DNA from: Thermodesulfobacteriota bacterium
GTDB taxonomy: Bacteria; Desulfobacterota_D; UBA1144; Nemesobacterales; UBA2774
DNA length: 64,000 nucleotides
Direction: 5' to 3'
NCBI GenBank assembly: GCA_035325995.1
Contig: DAOKYU010000003.1
Span: forward strand, 124,001 to 188,000
Positions 7,788-16,115 of this stretch are shown piece by piece. The position numbers and the translations under genes are program-made. The notes below the pieces were generated by a model. The model saw only the letters and a program-made list of their open reading frames with translations. It made no database searches and had not been told where the DNA came from. Positions within the stretch are counted from its first letter, which is position 1, and each line of letters opens with the position of its first letter.

Positions 7788-9296
7788 ATGTACGGAAGAT
7801 TTGCAGGACTCGATATAGGGAAGAAGGAAGTAAGGATAGCCTTAATTAACAGGGGATTGAGAGAAGTCCAGCTCCTTCAGACCATACGCGCCGAAATCGG
7901 AGGCGACCCGTCCGGGGCGCAAGAGAACTCCCTGGGCAATGTATTCAGGGAATATTCCCTTCCGAGGGGCGATGTAGCGGTTTCCCTCACGGACGACCCG
8001 GTATCGGTAAGGGTGATGAAGTTCCCCTTTTCGGATCCGAAGAAGATAGACCAGGTCTATGAATTCGAGCTCGAGAACATCTCGACGTTCGAACCCCAGG
8101 AAAAGATACACACGTACCATCTTATAAAGAACGCCTCGGGCGGCGAGGCCCTCGTCTGCGTCTTCGAAAAAGAGGACGTAGAGGGTATCCTTGGGCATCT
8201 TAACGAAGAGGGCATAGACCCCAAGGTTCTGACCTACACGCCCGCGGCATTCGGGGCGCTGGCGGATATAGTCGAGGGACAGAGGCCGCTCGTACTGGTC
8301 GATATAGGCGAGCGGGAAATCAGCTTTACGCTATTCGACGATTCGGGGTTTAAGCGCGGGAGGTCCTCGACGAGGGCGATTGCGCTCTTTATGGAGAATC
8401 TGGGCGAGTCGGGCGGCGGGGGCGAAGAAGACAGGTTCGGATTTTCGAAGGGGAAGCTGGAGCACGCCGAAAGCAGCCTCATGAAAGAGGCCCTTTCGCC
8501 GATCATAAGCGAGATCAGAAAGACCGTTCAGTTTTTTGAAAACGAGACCAAGGACAAGGTAAAGACTATACTCGTTTCGGGTTCGATGTCGCGTATCCAG
8601 GGCCTGTCGGAGCTTTTGAAAAACGAGCTCGGAAGGGACGTAAAGAAGCTCTTTATCCCGGACCTCGGCGTCGACAACTCGCCGCTTTACGCAAAGGCCT
8701 ATGCGCTTGCGTTTTACGGGAGCTCTTACAGGGGCGGCTATCTCAATTTCAGAAAAGACCAGTTTAAATACCAGGGCGCCGATCGTGAGCTCCGCAAGGT
8801 GTTCATGGTCCCGGCGGTCCTGTTCGTCGTGCTCGCCGCTCTGCTCTTGTATAATATGACGTCCAGATATTTCGAGCTTAAAGATCAGGTGAGCGTGCTC
8901 GAGGCGCAGGTGGCCCGCGAGGTGAAGGAGACCTTCCCCGACGTTCAGACGATCCCGCGTCCCGCCGAGTACATGCAGTCGGAGGTGGCGAAGGTGAGGG
9001 AAAGGCTCAGCATGATAGAGGGCGTCGAGGGAGCGAGCACACCGCTCGAAATCCTGAGGAATCTTTCAGGCAGTCTCCCGCCCGGGATGAGCCTCAGGGT
9101 GAACGACATAAAGATAGAAGGAAATAACGGCGTAAAGGTGCAGGGGCTATGCGATTCGTATCAGGAAGTGGCCGAGATAGAGGAGGCTCTCTCCAAGTCC
9201 GGCAAATTCGAATCCGTAATCAGGAATCAGACGGGTAACGCCGTCGACGGAAAGACGAAATTCGAGATATCCCTCGTACTCAAGCGCGAGACATAG
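7788..9296 (+). CDS. GspL/PilM-like actin-fold membrane protein
   Basis: A 502-residue protein with a PilM/GspL-type actin-like cytoplasmic domain (GLDIGKKEVRIALI at the start, VLVDIGEREISFTLF near residue 170, TILVSGSMSRIQGL near 265). One transmembrane helix follows (about 338-358, PAVLFVVLAALLLY), then a periplasmic PilN/GspL-C-like ferredoxin fold. It would be an inner-membrane assembly-platform component of a type II secretion or type IV pilus machine. The next two genes follow with almost no gap and look like GspM and GspN. No secretin, ATPase or pseudopilin gene lies in the window, so the cluster is separated from the rest of its machine. Confidence 0.8.
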   Translation: MYGRFAGLDIGKKEVRIALINRGLREVQLLQTIRAEIGGDPSGAQENSLGNVFREYSLPRGDVAVSLTDDPVSVRVMKFPFSDPKKIDQVYEFELENISTFEPQEKIHTYHLIKNASGGEALVCVFEKEDVEGILGHLNEEGIDPKVLTYTPAAFGALADIVEGQRPLVLVDIGEREISFTLFDDSGFKRGRSSTRAIALFMENLGESGGGGEEDRFGFSKGKLEHAESSLMKEALSPIISEIRKTVQFFENETKDKVKTILVSGSMSRIQGLSELLKNELGRDVKKLFIPDLGVDNSPLYAKAYALAFYGSSYRGGYLNFRKDQFKYQGADRELRKVFMVPAVLFVVLAALLLYNMTSRYFELKDQVSVLEAQVAREVKETFPDVQTIPRPAEYMQSEVAKVRERLSMIEGVEGASTPLEILRNLSGSLPPGMSLRVNDIKIEGNNGVKVQGLCDSYQEVAEIEEALSKSGKFESVIRNQTGNAVDGKTKFEISLVLKRET

Positions 9297-9298
9297 AT

Positions 9299-9898
9299 AT
9301 GGAATTAGGCTCTTTAACCGAGAGTATAAACAAGGCGGTGAGGTCCGCCCGTGAAAAACTGGCGCAGATTTCCTCGACGGAGCGCGACAGGAGGGCTGTA
9401 ATAATCGGTGCCGCCGGTCTCTGTCTTCTCATTCTTTATATAGTATTCCACTCGATTTCCTCGGGTACGGACAGGCTCGAGAAAAGGGTTACGCAGCTCG
9501 AAACGGAGCTCGGGAGGATACAGGAGCTCAAGACCGAATACGAAGATTCTCAGAAAAAAATCGCGGTTCTTTCCAGCAAGATAAAGGAAGAAAACGAGCC
9601 GCTCATATCTATTGTCGAGCAGATACTCCTTTCGGAGAATCTCGACAGAAAGAATTTCTCGATAAGGGACGTCAACCTCCGGACCTCGGACTCGGAAGAT
9701 TTTTACGAGGAGAGGAGCATAGACGTCGAGCTCAAGAACATATCGCTCAAGGACCTTGTGGACGTGCTGTACAAGATTCAGAACGCGCCGTCCTTTCTCA
9801 AGGTATCTAACCTTAACCTGAGCACGAAATTCGACAGATCCGACTCCCTTACCGTCAAGCTCCGGGTCTCGACGTTCCGCTTTAAAGAGGTAACCTGA
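9299..9898 (+). CDS. GspM/PilO-like membrane protein
   Basis: A 199-residue bitopic protein: short cytoplasmic start, one transmembrane helix (about 34-53, VIIGAAGLCLLILYIVFHSI), a coiled-coil stretch (RLEKRVTQLETELGRIQELK), and a small alpha/beta periplasmic domain. This is the layout of GspM and PilO, partners of GspL/PilM-N. The start ATG is two bases after the preceding stop, so the genes are co-translated or nearly so. Recognition rests on layout and position, as sequence conservation in this family is low. Confidence 0.68.
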   Translation: MELGSLTESINKAVRSAREKLAQISSTERDRRAVIIGAAGLCLLILYIVFHSISSGTDRLEKRVTQLETELGRIQELKTEYEDSQKKIAVLSSKIKEENEPLISIVEQILLSENLDRKNFSIRDVNLRTSDSEDFYEERSIDVELKNISLKDLVDVLYKIQNAPSFLKVSNLNLSTKFDRSDSLTVKLRVSTFRFKEVT

Positions 9899-9899
9899 A

Positions 9900-10796
9900 A
9901 TGAAAGAGAAAATAAAAAAATATAAACACATAAAGCCCGTATCTTACACGCTCTTCTTTCTGGTCGTATTCACGCTGTTTTTATTCATGACCTTTCCGGG
10001 CGACATAATAAAGAAGCGCATAATCGCGGAGATAGAAAGCAATACTCCATACAAGGCCGACATCCAGAACGTAAAGGTCTCGCCTCTTTTGAGGATAAAC
10101 ATGGAGGGGGTAAAGCTCTCGAGAGCGAGCTCCGTTTTCCTGGAGCTCGAAAGCCTCGATCTCAGCCCCTCGCCCCTTTCGGTTTTCTCCGATAACCCCA
10201 AAGTGCCGTTCACGGCAAGGCTCTGGGGCGGCGAGGTGAGCGGAAGCATCCGGATCAATAAAACGACCGGCCGCGTGAGCGAGCTCGACGCGACGCTCGA
10301 GAGCGTGAGGATAAACTCCGTCCCGTCTCTTTTTTCCGAGGAGGCCGAAAAGTCCCTCAGCCTGGGCGGCGTGATAGACGGGAGAGTCAACCTCGTTATG
10401 ACCCCTCCGGCGAGCGGGGACATACAGTTCGAGATAACGGGGCTCAAGCTCGAAAACATGAAGCTCAAGGGCATCACGCTACCCAACCTGACTGACCTCA
10501 CGTCCATGTTCAAGGGCACCGTCGAGGGTGACATGACCAGGATAGATCAGTTCAGCATCGCGGGCGCGGACATAGACCTCGACATAACGGGCACGACGCC
10601 GCTCCCCTGGGAGATACAGAACGGCGGGGTAATAGATATCGGCTACAGCCTTCAGATGAAGGGCGGGCAGATGGCGAAGTACAAGGGCCTCCTCTCGCCC
10701 TACCTCGCGACGCAGAGGGACGGCAGCCTCGGCGGCAAGATACTCGGCACCGTCGCGAACCCGAGGTTCGAGAAGAGCTCCATAACCAGATTCTGA
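9900..10796 (+). CDS. Type II secretion GspN-like protein
   Basis: A 298-residue protein with one N-terminal membrane helix (about 16-33) and a long beta-rich periplasmic part with AsmA/GspN-like repeating strands (for example FTARLWGGEVSGSIRI and LDATLESVRINSV). The run GVIDGRVNLVM and the C-terminal LGGKILGTVANPRF are typical of the GspN (T2SSN) family found after gspM in delta-type bacteria. It starts one base after the preceding stop. GspN is an accessory component whose exact role in secretion is unsettled. Confidence 0.72.
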   Translation: MKEKIKKYKHIKPVSYTLFFLVVFTLFLFMTFPGDIIKKRIIAEIESNTPYKADIQNVKVSPLLRINMEGVKLSRASSVFLELESLDLSPSPLSVFSDNPKVPFTARLWGGEVSGSIRINKTTGRVSELDATLESVRINSVPSLFSEEAEKSLSLGGVIDGRVNLVMTPPASGDIQFEITGLKLENMKLKGITLPNLTDLTSMFKGTVEGDMTRIDQFSIAGADIDLDITGTTPLPWEIQNGGVIDIGYSLQMKGGQMAKYKGLLSPYLATQRDGSLGGKILGTVANPRFEKSSITRF

Positions 10797-10841
10797 TACG
10801 CCTGATCGGGGCGGTCGGCCGCCTTTACTAGGACGTCTTTC

Positions 10842-11108
10842 ATGAATGAAAGAGAGTTTGAAAAAGAGCTCCTGGCCGAAGGGTTCTCGGGGATATTCGT
10901 CCACAGGGACGGCCCCGGCGCCCGCTATCCCGACCATACGCACGGCGGCATTACCGCCCACGTAGTTCTCGAAGGCGAGATAACGATTACGAGCGAGGGA
11001 AAGACTGTAACCTACGGCCCCGGGGAAAGATTCGACGTTCCCGCCGGCGCCGTCCATTCGGCCGTCATAGGCCCCTCGGGCTGCCGCTATATGATAGGGG
11101 AAAAGTAG
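10842..11108 (+). CDS. Small cupin-domain protein
   Basis: An 88-residue single cupin. Motif 1 is visible as PDHTHGGITAHVVLEGE, motif 2 as FDVPAGAVHSAVIG, giving His residues suited to metal binding. Such small cupins can be enzymes or sensors, and nothing in the sequence decides which. It sits between the GspN-like gene and the remains of an insertion sequence. It is short but complete, with intact folds and a normal stop. Confidence 0.8.
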   Translation: MNEREFEKELLAEGFSGIFVHRDGPGARYPDHTHGGITAHVVLEGEITITSEGKTVTYGPGERFDVPAGAVHSAVIGPSGCRYMIGEK

Positions 11109-11196
11109 GCGCGGGCCGGCCCGCATACCCGCGCTCCGGCTTGCGCTGATTCACCGTTTCTGCACATATCCCCGCGGGTTCTCTGTATGGCAGTTC

Positions 11197-11492
11197 ACAT
11201 TTGAAGTGCAGCGGACTGGAGAATGAGTAGAAAACTTCGGCCGGGGTTTTAAAGCCGGGACATTTTCTCTGGGCCCAGTCCGCCGCATCTGTCTCGTGAA
11301 CCGCGCGGCCAGGCCCGGTCGTCTGCATAGGCGGGCCGCTCCGCCGGGCCGCTCCTTCTTGCTTCCCCGCGATATCGCCCCGGCCGCGCGATCCATACTC
11401 GCTGCAATTTGCCGGACCGTTTTACCGCTTTTCCGCATACGGGTAGTCATGCAGCGATCCTCCAGCGAGGGATGAGCGCATCTTCTTCCCAT
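11197..11492 (-). pseudogene. Remnant of an IS30-family transposase
   Basis: Two pieces in different frames resemble the two ends of an IS30 transposase. In one frame (about 11492-11312) the N-terminal helix-turn-helix reads SLEDRC, KSGKTVRQIAASMDRA, AISRGSKKERPGG. In the other (about 11304-11197) the C-terminal end reads QRKCPGFKTPAEVFYSF. The whole DDE catalytic core between them is missing, and a frameshift joins the pieces, so this is a dead relic left by a large internal deletion. The family call is from recalled motifs, not a search. No terminal inverted repeats were found. Confidence 0.7.
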
Positions 11493-11613
11493 AACGACGA
11501 CACCTTGGCACAGTGCTGCACTTCGTTTGTGAACTTAACGATTCGGTGCTTTGCGCCCGGTGCTTCCTTCGCGGAGCAGCTTTGTGCTATTCTTTTCCGA
11601 GGAGGTGACCGCT

Positions 11614-12132
11614 ATGCGAATAAGGGGTTTGATTGCAAGCGCTTCGCTTTTGACCGTTCTATCTCTCGCCCTCACTCTGCCGCTGAGCGCGGAAAAGAAG
11701 CCCGAACCCGAGCAGGAGATGAAGATACAGGGGCTCGGATTCGACCAGCTCATGCAGGCGCCCGTCGTCCTTCTGGCGAACGAGAAGAAGGAGACAATGC
11801 TCCCCATATGGATAGGCCTCTGCGAGGCGAGGTCCATCGAAATCGGCCTGTCCGGCGCGGTGCCCCCGCGCCCGCTTACGTACGACATGGTGGCCGCGAT
11901 GGTGAGGACGATGAACGCCGAAGTGAAGAGGATTGTAATCACCGACCTGAGAGACCAGGTCTATTACGCACAGGTGGAGATGTCGGTCGGGGGGAAGCTG
12001 TCGCGCATAGACGCCCGTCCGAGCGACGCCCTCGCCCTTGCCGCCCGCATGGAATCCCCTATATTCGTCAGGAACGCAGTTATCGAAAAGGCCGCGCTTA
12101 TAGATTCGGACGTCGTTCAGAGGGAGCTTTAA
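11614..12132 (+). CDS. Secreted bifunctional-nuclease (BFN/DUF151) domain protein
   Basis: A 172-residue protein with a signal peptide (MRIRGLIASASLLTVLSLAL, cleavage probably after LSA) and a BFN/DUF151 domain (VVLLANEKKETMLPIWIG, then RIDARPSDALALAARM). DUF151 proteins have been described as bifunctional nucleases in plants and are widespread in bacteria with unclear role; an exported version is less usual. The start at 11614 is chosen over an upstream in-frame start (11551) because ggaggtg lies at 11601 and the signal peptide begins there. It follows the IS30 relic and precedes pheA. Confidence 0.85.
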   Translation: MRIRGLIASASLLTVLSLALTLPLSAEKKPEPEQEMKIQGLGFDQLMQAPVVLLANEKKETMLPIWIGLCEARSIEIGLSGAVPPRPLTYDMVAAMVRTMNAEVKRIVITDLRDQVYYAQVEMSVGGKLSRIDARPSDALALAARMESPIFVRNAVIEKAALIDSDVVQREL

Positions 12133-12197
12133 GGGATTCCCGCTAAGTGCCAACGGCGTCGGGCCGGCGTTCTCTTTTCCGTGCGACGAAGGCCTTA

Positions 12198-12226
12198 TTG
12201 ACATATATTTTCACTGTCGCTATCAT
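12198..12226 (+). promoter_or_regulatory. Sigma-70-type promoter of pheA
   Basis: TTGACA (12198-12203) and TATCAT (12221-12226) with a 17-base spacer. The predicted transcript start is only about 20 bases before the pheA ATG, so there is no room for a leader-peptide attenuator. Confidence 0.7.
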
Positions 12227-12255
12227 TCTCATCAAACCGCATTGACCGATAGATA

Positions 12256-13344
12256 ATGGGCTCCTCTGAAGATCTCCGGAAATTAAGAAAAAAGATAGAC
12301 GATCTCGACACCGAAATACTCATGCTCTTAAACAGGCGCGCCGAGGTTGCTCTCGGCATAAGGGAGCACAAGAAGGAGAACTTCGTCTGTGTTTACGATC
12401 CCAAGAGGGAAAAAGAGATAGAAAAAAAGCTTAGGGAGCTCAATACCGGCCCGCTCTCGGGCGATTCGGTCCTCAGTATTTACAGGGAAATAATCTCCGC
12501 ATGCCGGGCGCTTCAGTATCCGCTCAGGGTTTCGTATCTGGGCCCGGAGGGGAGCTTCACGCACCAGGCAGCTTACAACGAATTCGGGGGCTCCGCCGAG
12601 CTCGTCCCCGCCGGGAGCTTCGACGAGATATTCGACGAGGTCGAAACCGGCCGGGCGTCCGTGGGCGTCGTGCCCGTGGAGAATTCGAGCGAAGGCTCTG
12701 TAGGCACGGTGCTCGATCTCCTTTCGGCGTCAAGTCTTACGGTTTCGGCCGAGCTATTCGAGAAAATAAATCATTTTCTTCTTTCGAAGTCCGACAAGCT
12801 GAGCGGTGTCAAGGTGGTCGCGTCCCATCCCCAGGCGCTGGCCCAGTCGAAGAAGTGGATAAGTAAAAAACTGCCCGACGCGAAGATAAGAGAGACGTCG
12901 AGCACGGCCGAGGCGGCGAGGCTAGCCTCGCGAAGTAAAGATATAGGCGCAGTTGCCGGGCTTCATTCGGCTTCCATCTACAAGCTCAACGTCCTCGGAA
13001 GGAACATCGCCGACAGCAAGCGCAATACAACCAGGTTTTTCGTAATCGGCCGCCAGATGAGCCCCCCCTCCGGGGACGACAGGACGTCCATCGTTTTTTC
13101 TCTGAAAGACAAGCCCGGCGAGCTCCAGAAGGTATTTTTCCAGCCCTTCGCCGAGGCGCGCGTGAACCTTAGCAAGATAGAATCGCGGCCCTCGAAGGAA
13201 AACCCCTGGGAGTACCTCTTCTTCGTCGATTTCAAGGGGCACCGCGACGAAAAGCCCATTGAAAAGCTCCTGGCCAAGCTCGCAGGCAACTGCGTTTACC
13301 TGAAGGTGCTCGGCTCCTATCCGGTCGGCGACCCGGGAAGATAA
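12256..13344 (+). CDS. pheA: Chorismate mutase / prephenate dehydratase (P-protein)
   Basis: A 362-residue bifunctional enzyme of phenylalanine synthesis. It converts chorismate to prephenate (AroQ mutase, about residues 5-90, LRKKIDDLDTEILMLLNRRA) and prephenate to phenylpyruvate (about 95-270, beginning YLGPEGSFTHQAA, with NTTRFFVIGR at its end). A C-terminal ACT domain (about 280-360) carries the ESRP motif that senses phenylalanine. Length is normal. It has its own promoter and is convergent with the PhoR-like gene. aroA of the same general pathway lies 42 kb away. Confidence 0.96.
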   Translation: MGSSEDLRKLRKKIDDLDTEILMLLNRRAEVALGIREHKKENFVCVYDPKREKEIEKKLRELNTGPLSGDSVLSIYREIISACRALQYPLRVSYLGPEGSFTHQAAYNEFGGSAELVPAGSFDEIFDEVETGRASVGVVPVENSSEGSVGTVLDLLSASSLTVSAELFEKINHFLLSKSDKLSGVKVVASHPQALAQSKKWISKKLPDAKIRETSSTAEAARLASRSKDIGAVAGLHSASIYKLNVLGRNIADSKRNTTRFFVIGRQMSPPSGDDRTSIVFSLKDKPGELQKVFFQPFAEARVNLSKIESRPSKENPWEYLFFVDFKGHRDEKPIEKLLAKLAGNCVYLKVLGSYPVGDPGR

Positions 13345-13429
13345 CGCTTCCCATCTCCTTGCTCTATCCGTTTTCCGGAATATCCGGAAGGCAGGTCCAT
13401 GGCCGGACAACCTGCGGAGTTCTCCGGAT

Positions 13430-15244
13430 TTATACTTTATTATACGGGACGAGGTCGTCGGGGGATGTCTGGTAGCTATAGGGAAGGCTTATGCTGAACT
13501 TGCTTCCCGTGCCTTCTTCGCTCTGAACGTCGATTTTTCCGCCGTGCATCAATACGATGTGTTTTACGATACTGAGACCGAGGCCGGTACCCCCGAGATT
13601 CCGGGACCGCGTCTTGTCCACCCTGTAGAATCTCTCGAATATTCTCGGGAGATGCTCCTTCGGTATGCCTATCCCGGTGTCCTCTATTTCCGTCAGCACG
13701 GCGCCGCCCGAAGACGATACCCTGATGGCTATCTTACCGTCCTCCGGCGTGTACTTGACCGCGTTGTCTATGAGATTTATGAACATCTGCTCGAGGAGAA
13801 ACCTGTTCGCTTTTATCCGGTTGGAGTCTTTGTCCATGCAGAGCGATACTTCGAGATCCTTTTCGGCGGCCGCCGACCTGAGCGCTTCGAGTGAAGATTT
13901 TATCACTTCGTTTACGTTGATCTCTTCGACGTCGGCATCGACCGCATCTCCGAAGGCGGTGTCCCTGCTTTCGACTTCGGACAGCACGAGCAGGTCGGAC
14001 ACTATGTTTATAAGCCTGTCCGTATGGCGCTTTATAATCCCGAGGAAGTGCTCCCTGTCCTCCGGGCTCTCGTACGCCTCCTCTTCGAGTGTTTCCGTGT
14101 AACCCTTTATGGCGGTGAGCGGGGTTCTCAGCTCGTGGGATACGTTGGCAATGAAATCGGCCTTTATCTTTTCGAGCCTCTTGAAGTCCGTAATGTCGAA
14201 CATGACCACGATGATGCTACGGTCCGGGGAATCGAGCGGTATGACGTTTACAAAATAATGTCTCTCGTCCGGATATAGATAGAATATCTCCTTACTGTCG
14301 GGCGTTCTTTTCTCGAGGACCCCCTCGACGAGCCTCGTGAGCTCACGGTTCCGTATTATCTCCCAGAAAGGCTTTTTCCCCGGCTCTTCCTTAAGGTTGA
14401 ACATGTTCCGGAGGGCCTTGTTGATTATGATGACATTACCGTCGCTGGATATAACCATGACGCCCTCGCTCATCGCTCCGAGGACCGCTTCGAGCTGGTT
14501 CTTTTCGCGGGAGATTTCCTTGAAGAGCCCGCCCAGGTTGCGGGCCATCTTGTCGAGGGCGCCCGTTATGCGGGACGCCTCGTCCCCATTGCCGGCGACT
14601 GGGATGCCGACGTCGAGGTTCCCCCTGGCCAGCTCCTCCGAGATGCTTATAATTCCCGATAGCGGGCGCGTCGTTCTTTTGGTGATGATGAAGAAGAGAA
14701 GCGCCGCGACCGCCGCAAGGAGCGCACCGATGTAGACGACGCGTTTTTCGGCCGGCGAGGGCTCGCCCCATATCGAGCCGAGCGGTAGCGCCGTCCGGAC
14801 GGCCGCTATTGTATTTCCGGCTCCGTCCTTTACGGGGACGGCGAGATAATACATGTCGCTTTCGAGCTCGCTGCTGTACCGCCGGCTTTTGCCGATGTTT
14901 CCCGACAGGGCTTCCCCGACCTCCGGACTGTCGGAATAGCTCTCCCGCGGACGGGTGATCTTATGCGAATCCCCGAGGGCGTTTCCGCGCCGGTCTATAA
15001 CCGTTACCCTCATGTCAGTCCTGCCGCCGAGATTTTTTAAAAGAGAGTCAACATCGACCTGTCTTCCCTCTTCGACTGCGGGCCTTAATGTTTCGCCCAC
15101 GACTTTTGCCGACGTCAGGAGCATTTCCCCCGTGACCGATTCGTCATAGCTCCTGAGCTCGCCGATGACGAGGAACACGAACAGGGAGATTGTTATGAGG
15201 ATTATTAAAACGGAGGCAAGGAATTGTTTCCAGAATATGCTCAA
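13430..15244 (-). CDS. phoR: PhoR-like sensor histidine kinase
   Basis: A 604-residue membrane kinase. Order: N-terminal transmembrane helix (about 9-27), a periplasmic sensor stretch with a single Cache/PAS-like fold, a second helix (about 171-188), HAMP, a PAS domain (about 255-350), HisKA with the phospho-acceptor box NVSHELRTPL (His near 368), and HATPase_c with NLIDNAVKYTPE, DTGIGIP and GGTGLGLSI. It follows its response regulator after 7 bases. Naming it PhoR rests on architecture, the PhoB partner, and the Pho box before the divergent porin gene. The large extracytoplasmic part is unlike E. coli PhoR, which lacks one, but resembles PhoR of Bacillus. Confidence 0.87.
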   Translation of the reverse strand: MSIFWKQFLASVLIILITISLFVFLVIGELRSYDESVTGEMLLTSAKVVGETLRPAVEEGRQVDVDSLLKNLGGRTDMRVTVIDRRGNALGDSHKITRPRESYSDSPEVGEALSGNIGKSRRYSSELESDMYYLAVPVKDGAGNTIAAVRTALPLGSIWGEPSPAEKRVVYIGALLAAVAALLFFIITKRTTRPLSGIISISEELARGNLDVGIPVAGNGDEASRITGALDKMARNLGGLFKEISREKNQLEAVLGAMSEGVMVISSDGNVIIINKALRNMFNLKEEPGKKPFWEIIRNRELTRLVEGVLEKRTPDSKEIFYLYPDERHYFVNVIPLDSPDRSIIVVMFDITDFKRLEKIKADFIANVSHELRTPLTAIKGYTETLEEEAYESPEDREHFLGIIKRHTDRLINIVSDLLVLSEVESRDTAFGDAVDADVEEINVNEVIKSSLEALRSAAAEKDLEVSLCMDKDSNRIKANRFLLEQMFINLIDNAVKYTPEDGKIAIRVSSSGGAVLTEIEDTGIGIPKEHLPRIFERFYRVDKTRSRNLGGTGLGLSIVKHIVLMHGGKIDVQSEEGTGSKFSISLPYSYQTSPDDLVPYNKV

Positions 15245-15251
15245 TAGCCGC

Positions 15252-15941
15252 CTACTCTTCTAGTTTATACCCGATGCTTCTTACGGTTTTTATAAGGTTC
15301 CCCGCAGTGCCGAGCTTTTCCCTGAGGTTCTTTATGTGAACGTCGATCGTCCTGTCGTACACCAGCTTGTCGTCGCCCCAGAGCCTCTTTTTCTTAAGAA
15401 GCTGGTCCCTTGTAAATACCCTTCCCTTACCGCTTGCGAGGACTTCGAGTATCTTGAATTCCGTGGTGGTGAGGAGGACCTTTTCGTTGTCCACCGATAC
15501 CTCGTATTTCTCGGTATTGATGGCGAGCGGCCCGATTTTTATCTCGTCGTCCTCGGAATCCCTGGCGCTCGTCCTTCTGAGGACGGTCTTCACCCTGGCG
15601 ACGAGCTCGCGCGGGCTGAAGGGCTTTACTATGTAATCGTCGGCCCCAAGCTCGAGCCCCACAACGACGTCCGCCTCGGAGGCCTTGGCCGTCAGCATTA
15701 TTATCGGCACCGATGCGGTGCTCGCCTTGTTTTTAAGAATCCTGCAGATCTCGAGGCCGTCTATACCCGGAAGCATTATGTCGAGGACCGCCAGATCCGG
15801 GACGACGGAATTCACGTAGGAAAGAAAATCCCTCCCGTTGTGGAACTCCTTGACCTGGAATCCCTCTCTTTTCAGATGATGCCCTACGAGCTTGACTATG
15901 TCCTCTTCGTCGTCTACTACCGTTATAAGTTTTTCAGTCAT
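15252..15941 (-). CDS. phoB: PhoB-like response regulator
   Basis: A 229-residue OmpR/PhoB-family regulator. The receiver domain has the acidic pair near the start (VVDDEEDIV), the phospho-acceptor Asp in LAVLDIMLPGIDG (about 53), and the conserved Lys in IVKPFSPREL. The C-terminal winged helix ends TVRSIGYKLEE. It is first in an operon with the kinase. Divergent from the porin gene, with the shared 174-base intergenic region carrying four phased TTAACA-like repeats, which favours a PhoB/PhoP role in phosphate limitation. Confidence 0.9.
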   Translation of the reverse strand: MTEKLITVVDDEEDIVKLVGHHLKREGFQVKEFHNGRDFLSYVNSVVPDLAVLDIMLPGIDGLEICRILKNKASTASVPIIMLTAKASEADVVVGLELGADDYIVKPFSPRELVARVKTVLRRTSARDSEDDEIKIGPLAINTEKYEVSVDNEKVLLTTTEFKILEVLASGKGRVFTRDQLLKKKRLWGDDKLVYDRTIDVHIKNLREKLGTAGNLIKTVRSIGYKLEE

Positions 15942-16026
15942 TCAACCTAACCTGTATTAAGTATATAGGAAATTTTACCTTTAGAATAAACGATAACGCC
16001 CGCCGTTCAATGATTCCCCAAGTCCG

Positions 16027-16080
16027 TTAACCGTATCTTAACATCGATTTCACATCATATTAACCCGGCTCTTTTATCTT
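16027..16080 (+). promoter_or_regulatory. Pho box: four 11-bp-phased TT(A/C)AC(A/C) repeats plus -10
   Basis: Six-base repeats occur at 16027 (TTAACC), 16038 (TTAACA), 16049 (TTCACA) and 16060 (TTAACC), each exactly 11 bases apart. This matches the PhoP box described in Bacillus (TT(A/C/T)ACA with 11-bp pitch) and the pitch of the E. coli Pho box. A possible -10 TATCTT (16075-16080) follows 10 bases after the last repeat, where an activator replaces the -35. It is next to phoB/phoR and directly upstream of the porin gene. Confidence 0.75.
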
Positions 16081-16115
16081 GATAGTCCAAATTCTTGTAA
16101 AGGAGGAAGTGCGAG

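Noticed and set aside
11409..12146. A 245-residue plus-strand frame overlapping the BFN gene
   Set aside because: Alternative frame of the BFN-domain gene, Arg- and Gly-rich, without signal peptide or domain signature.
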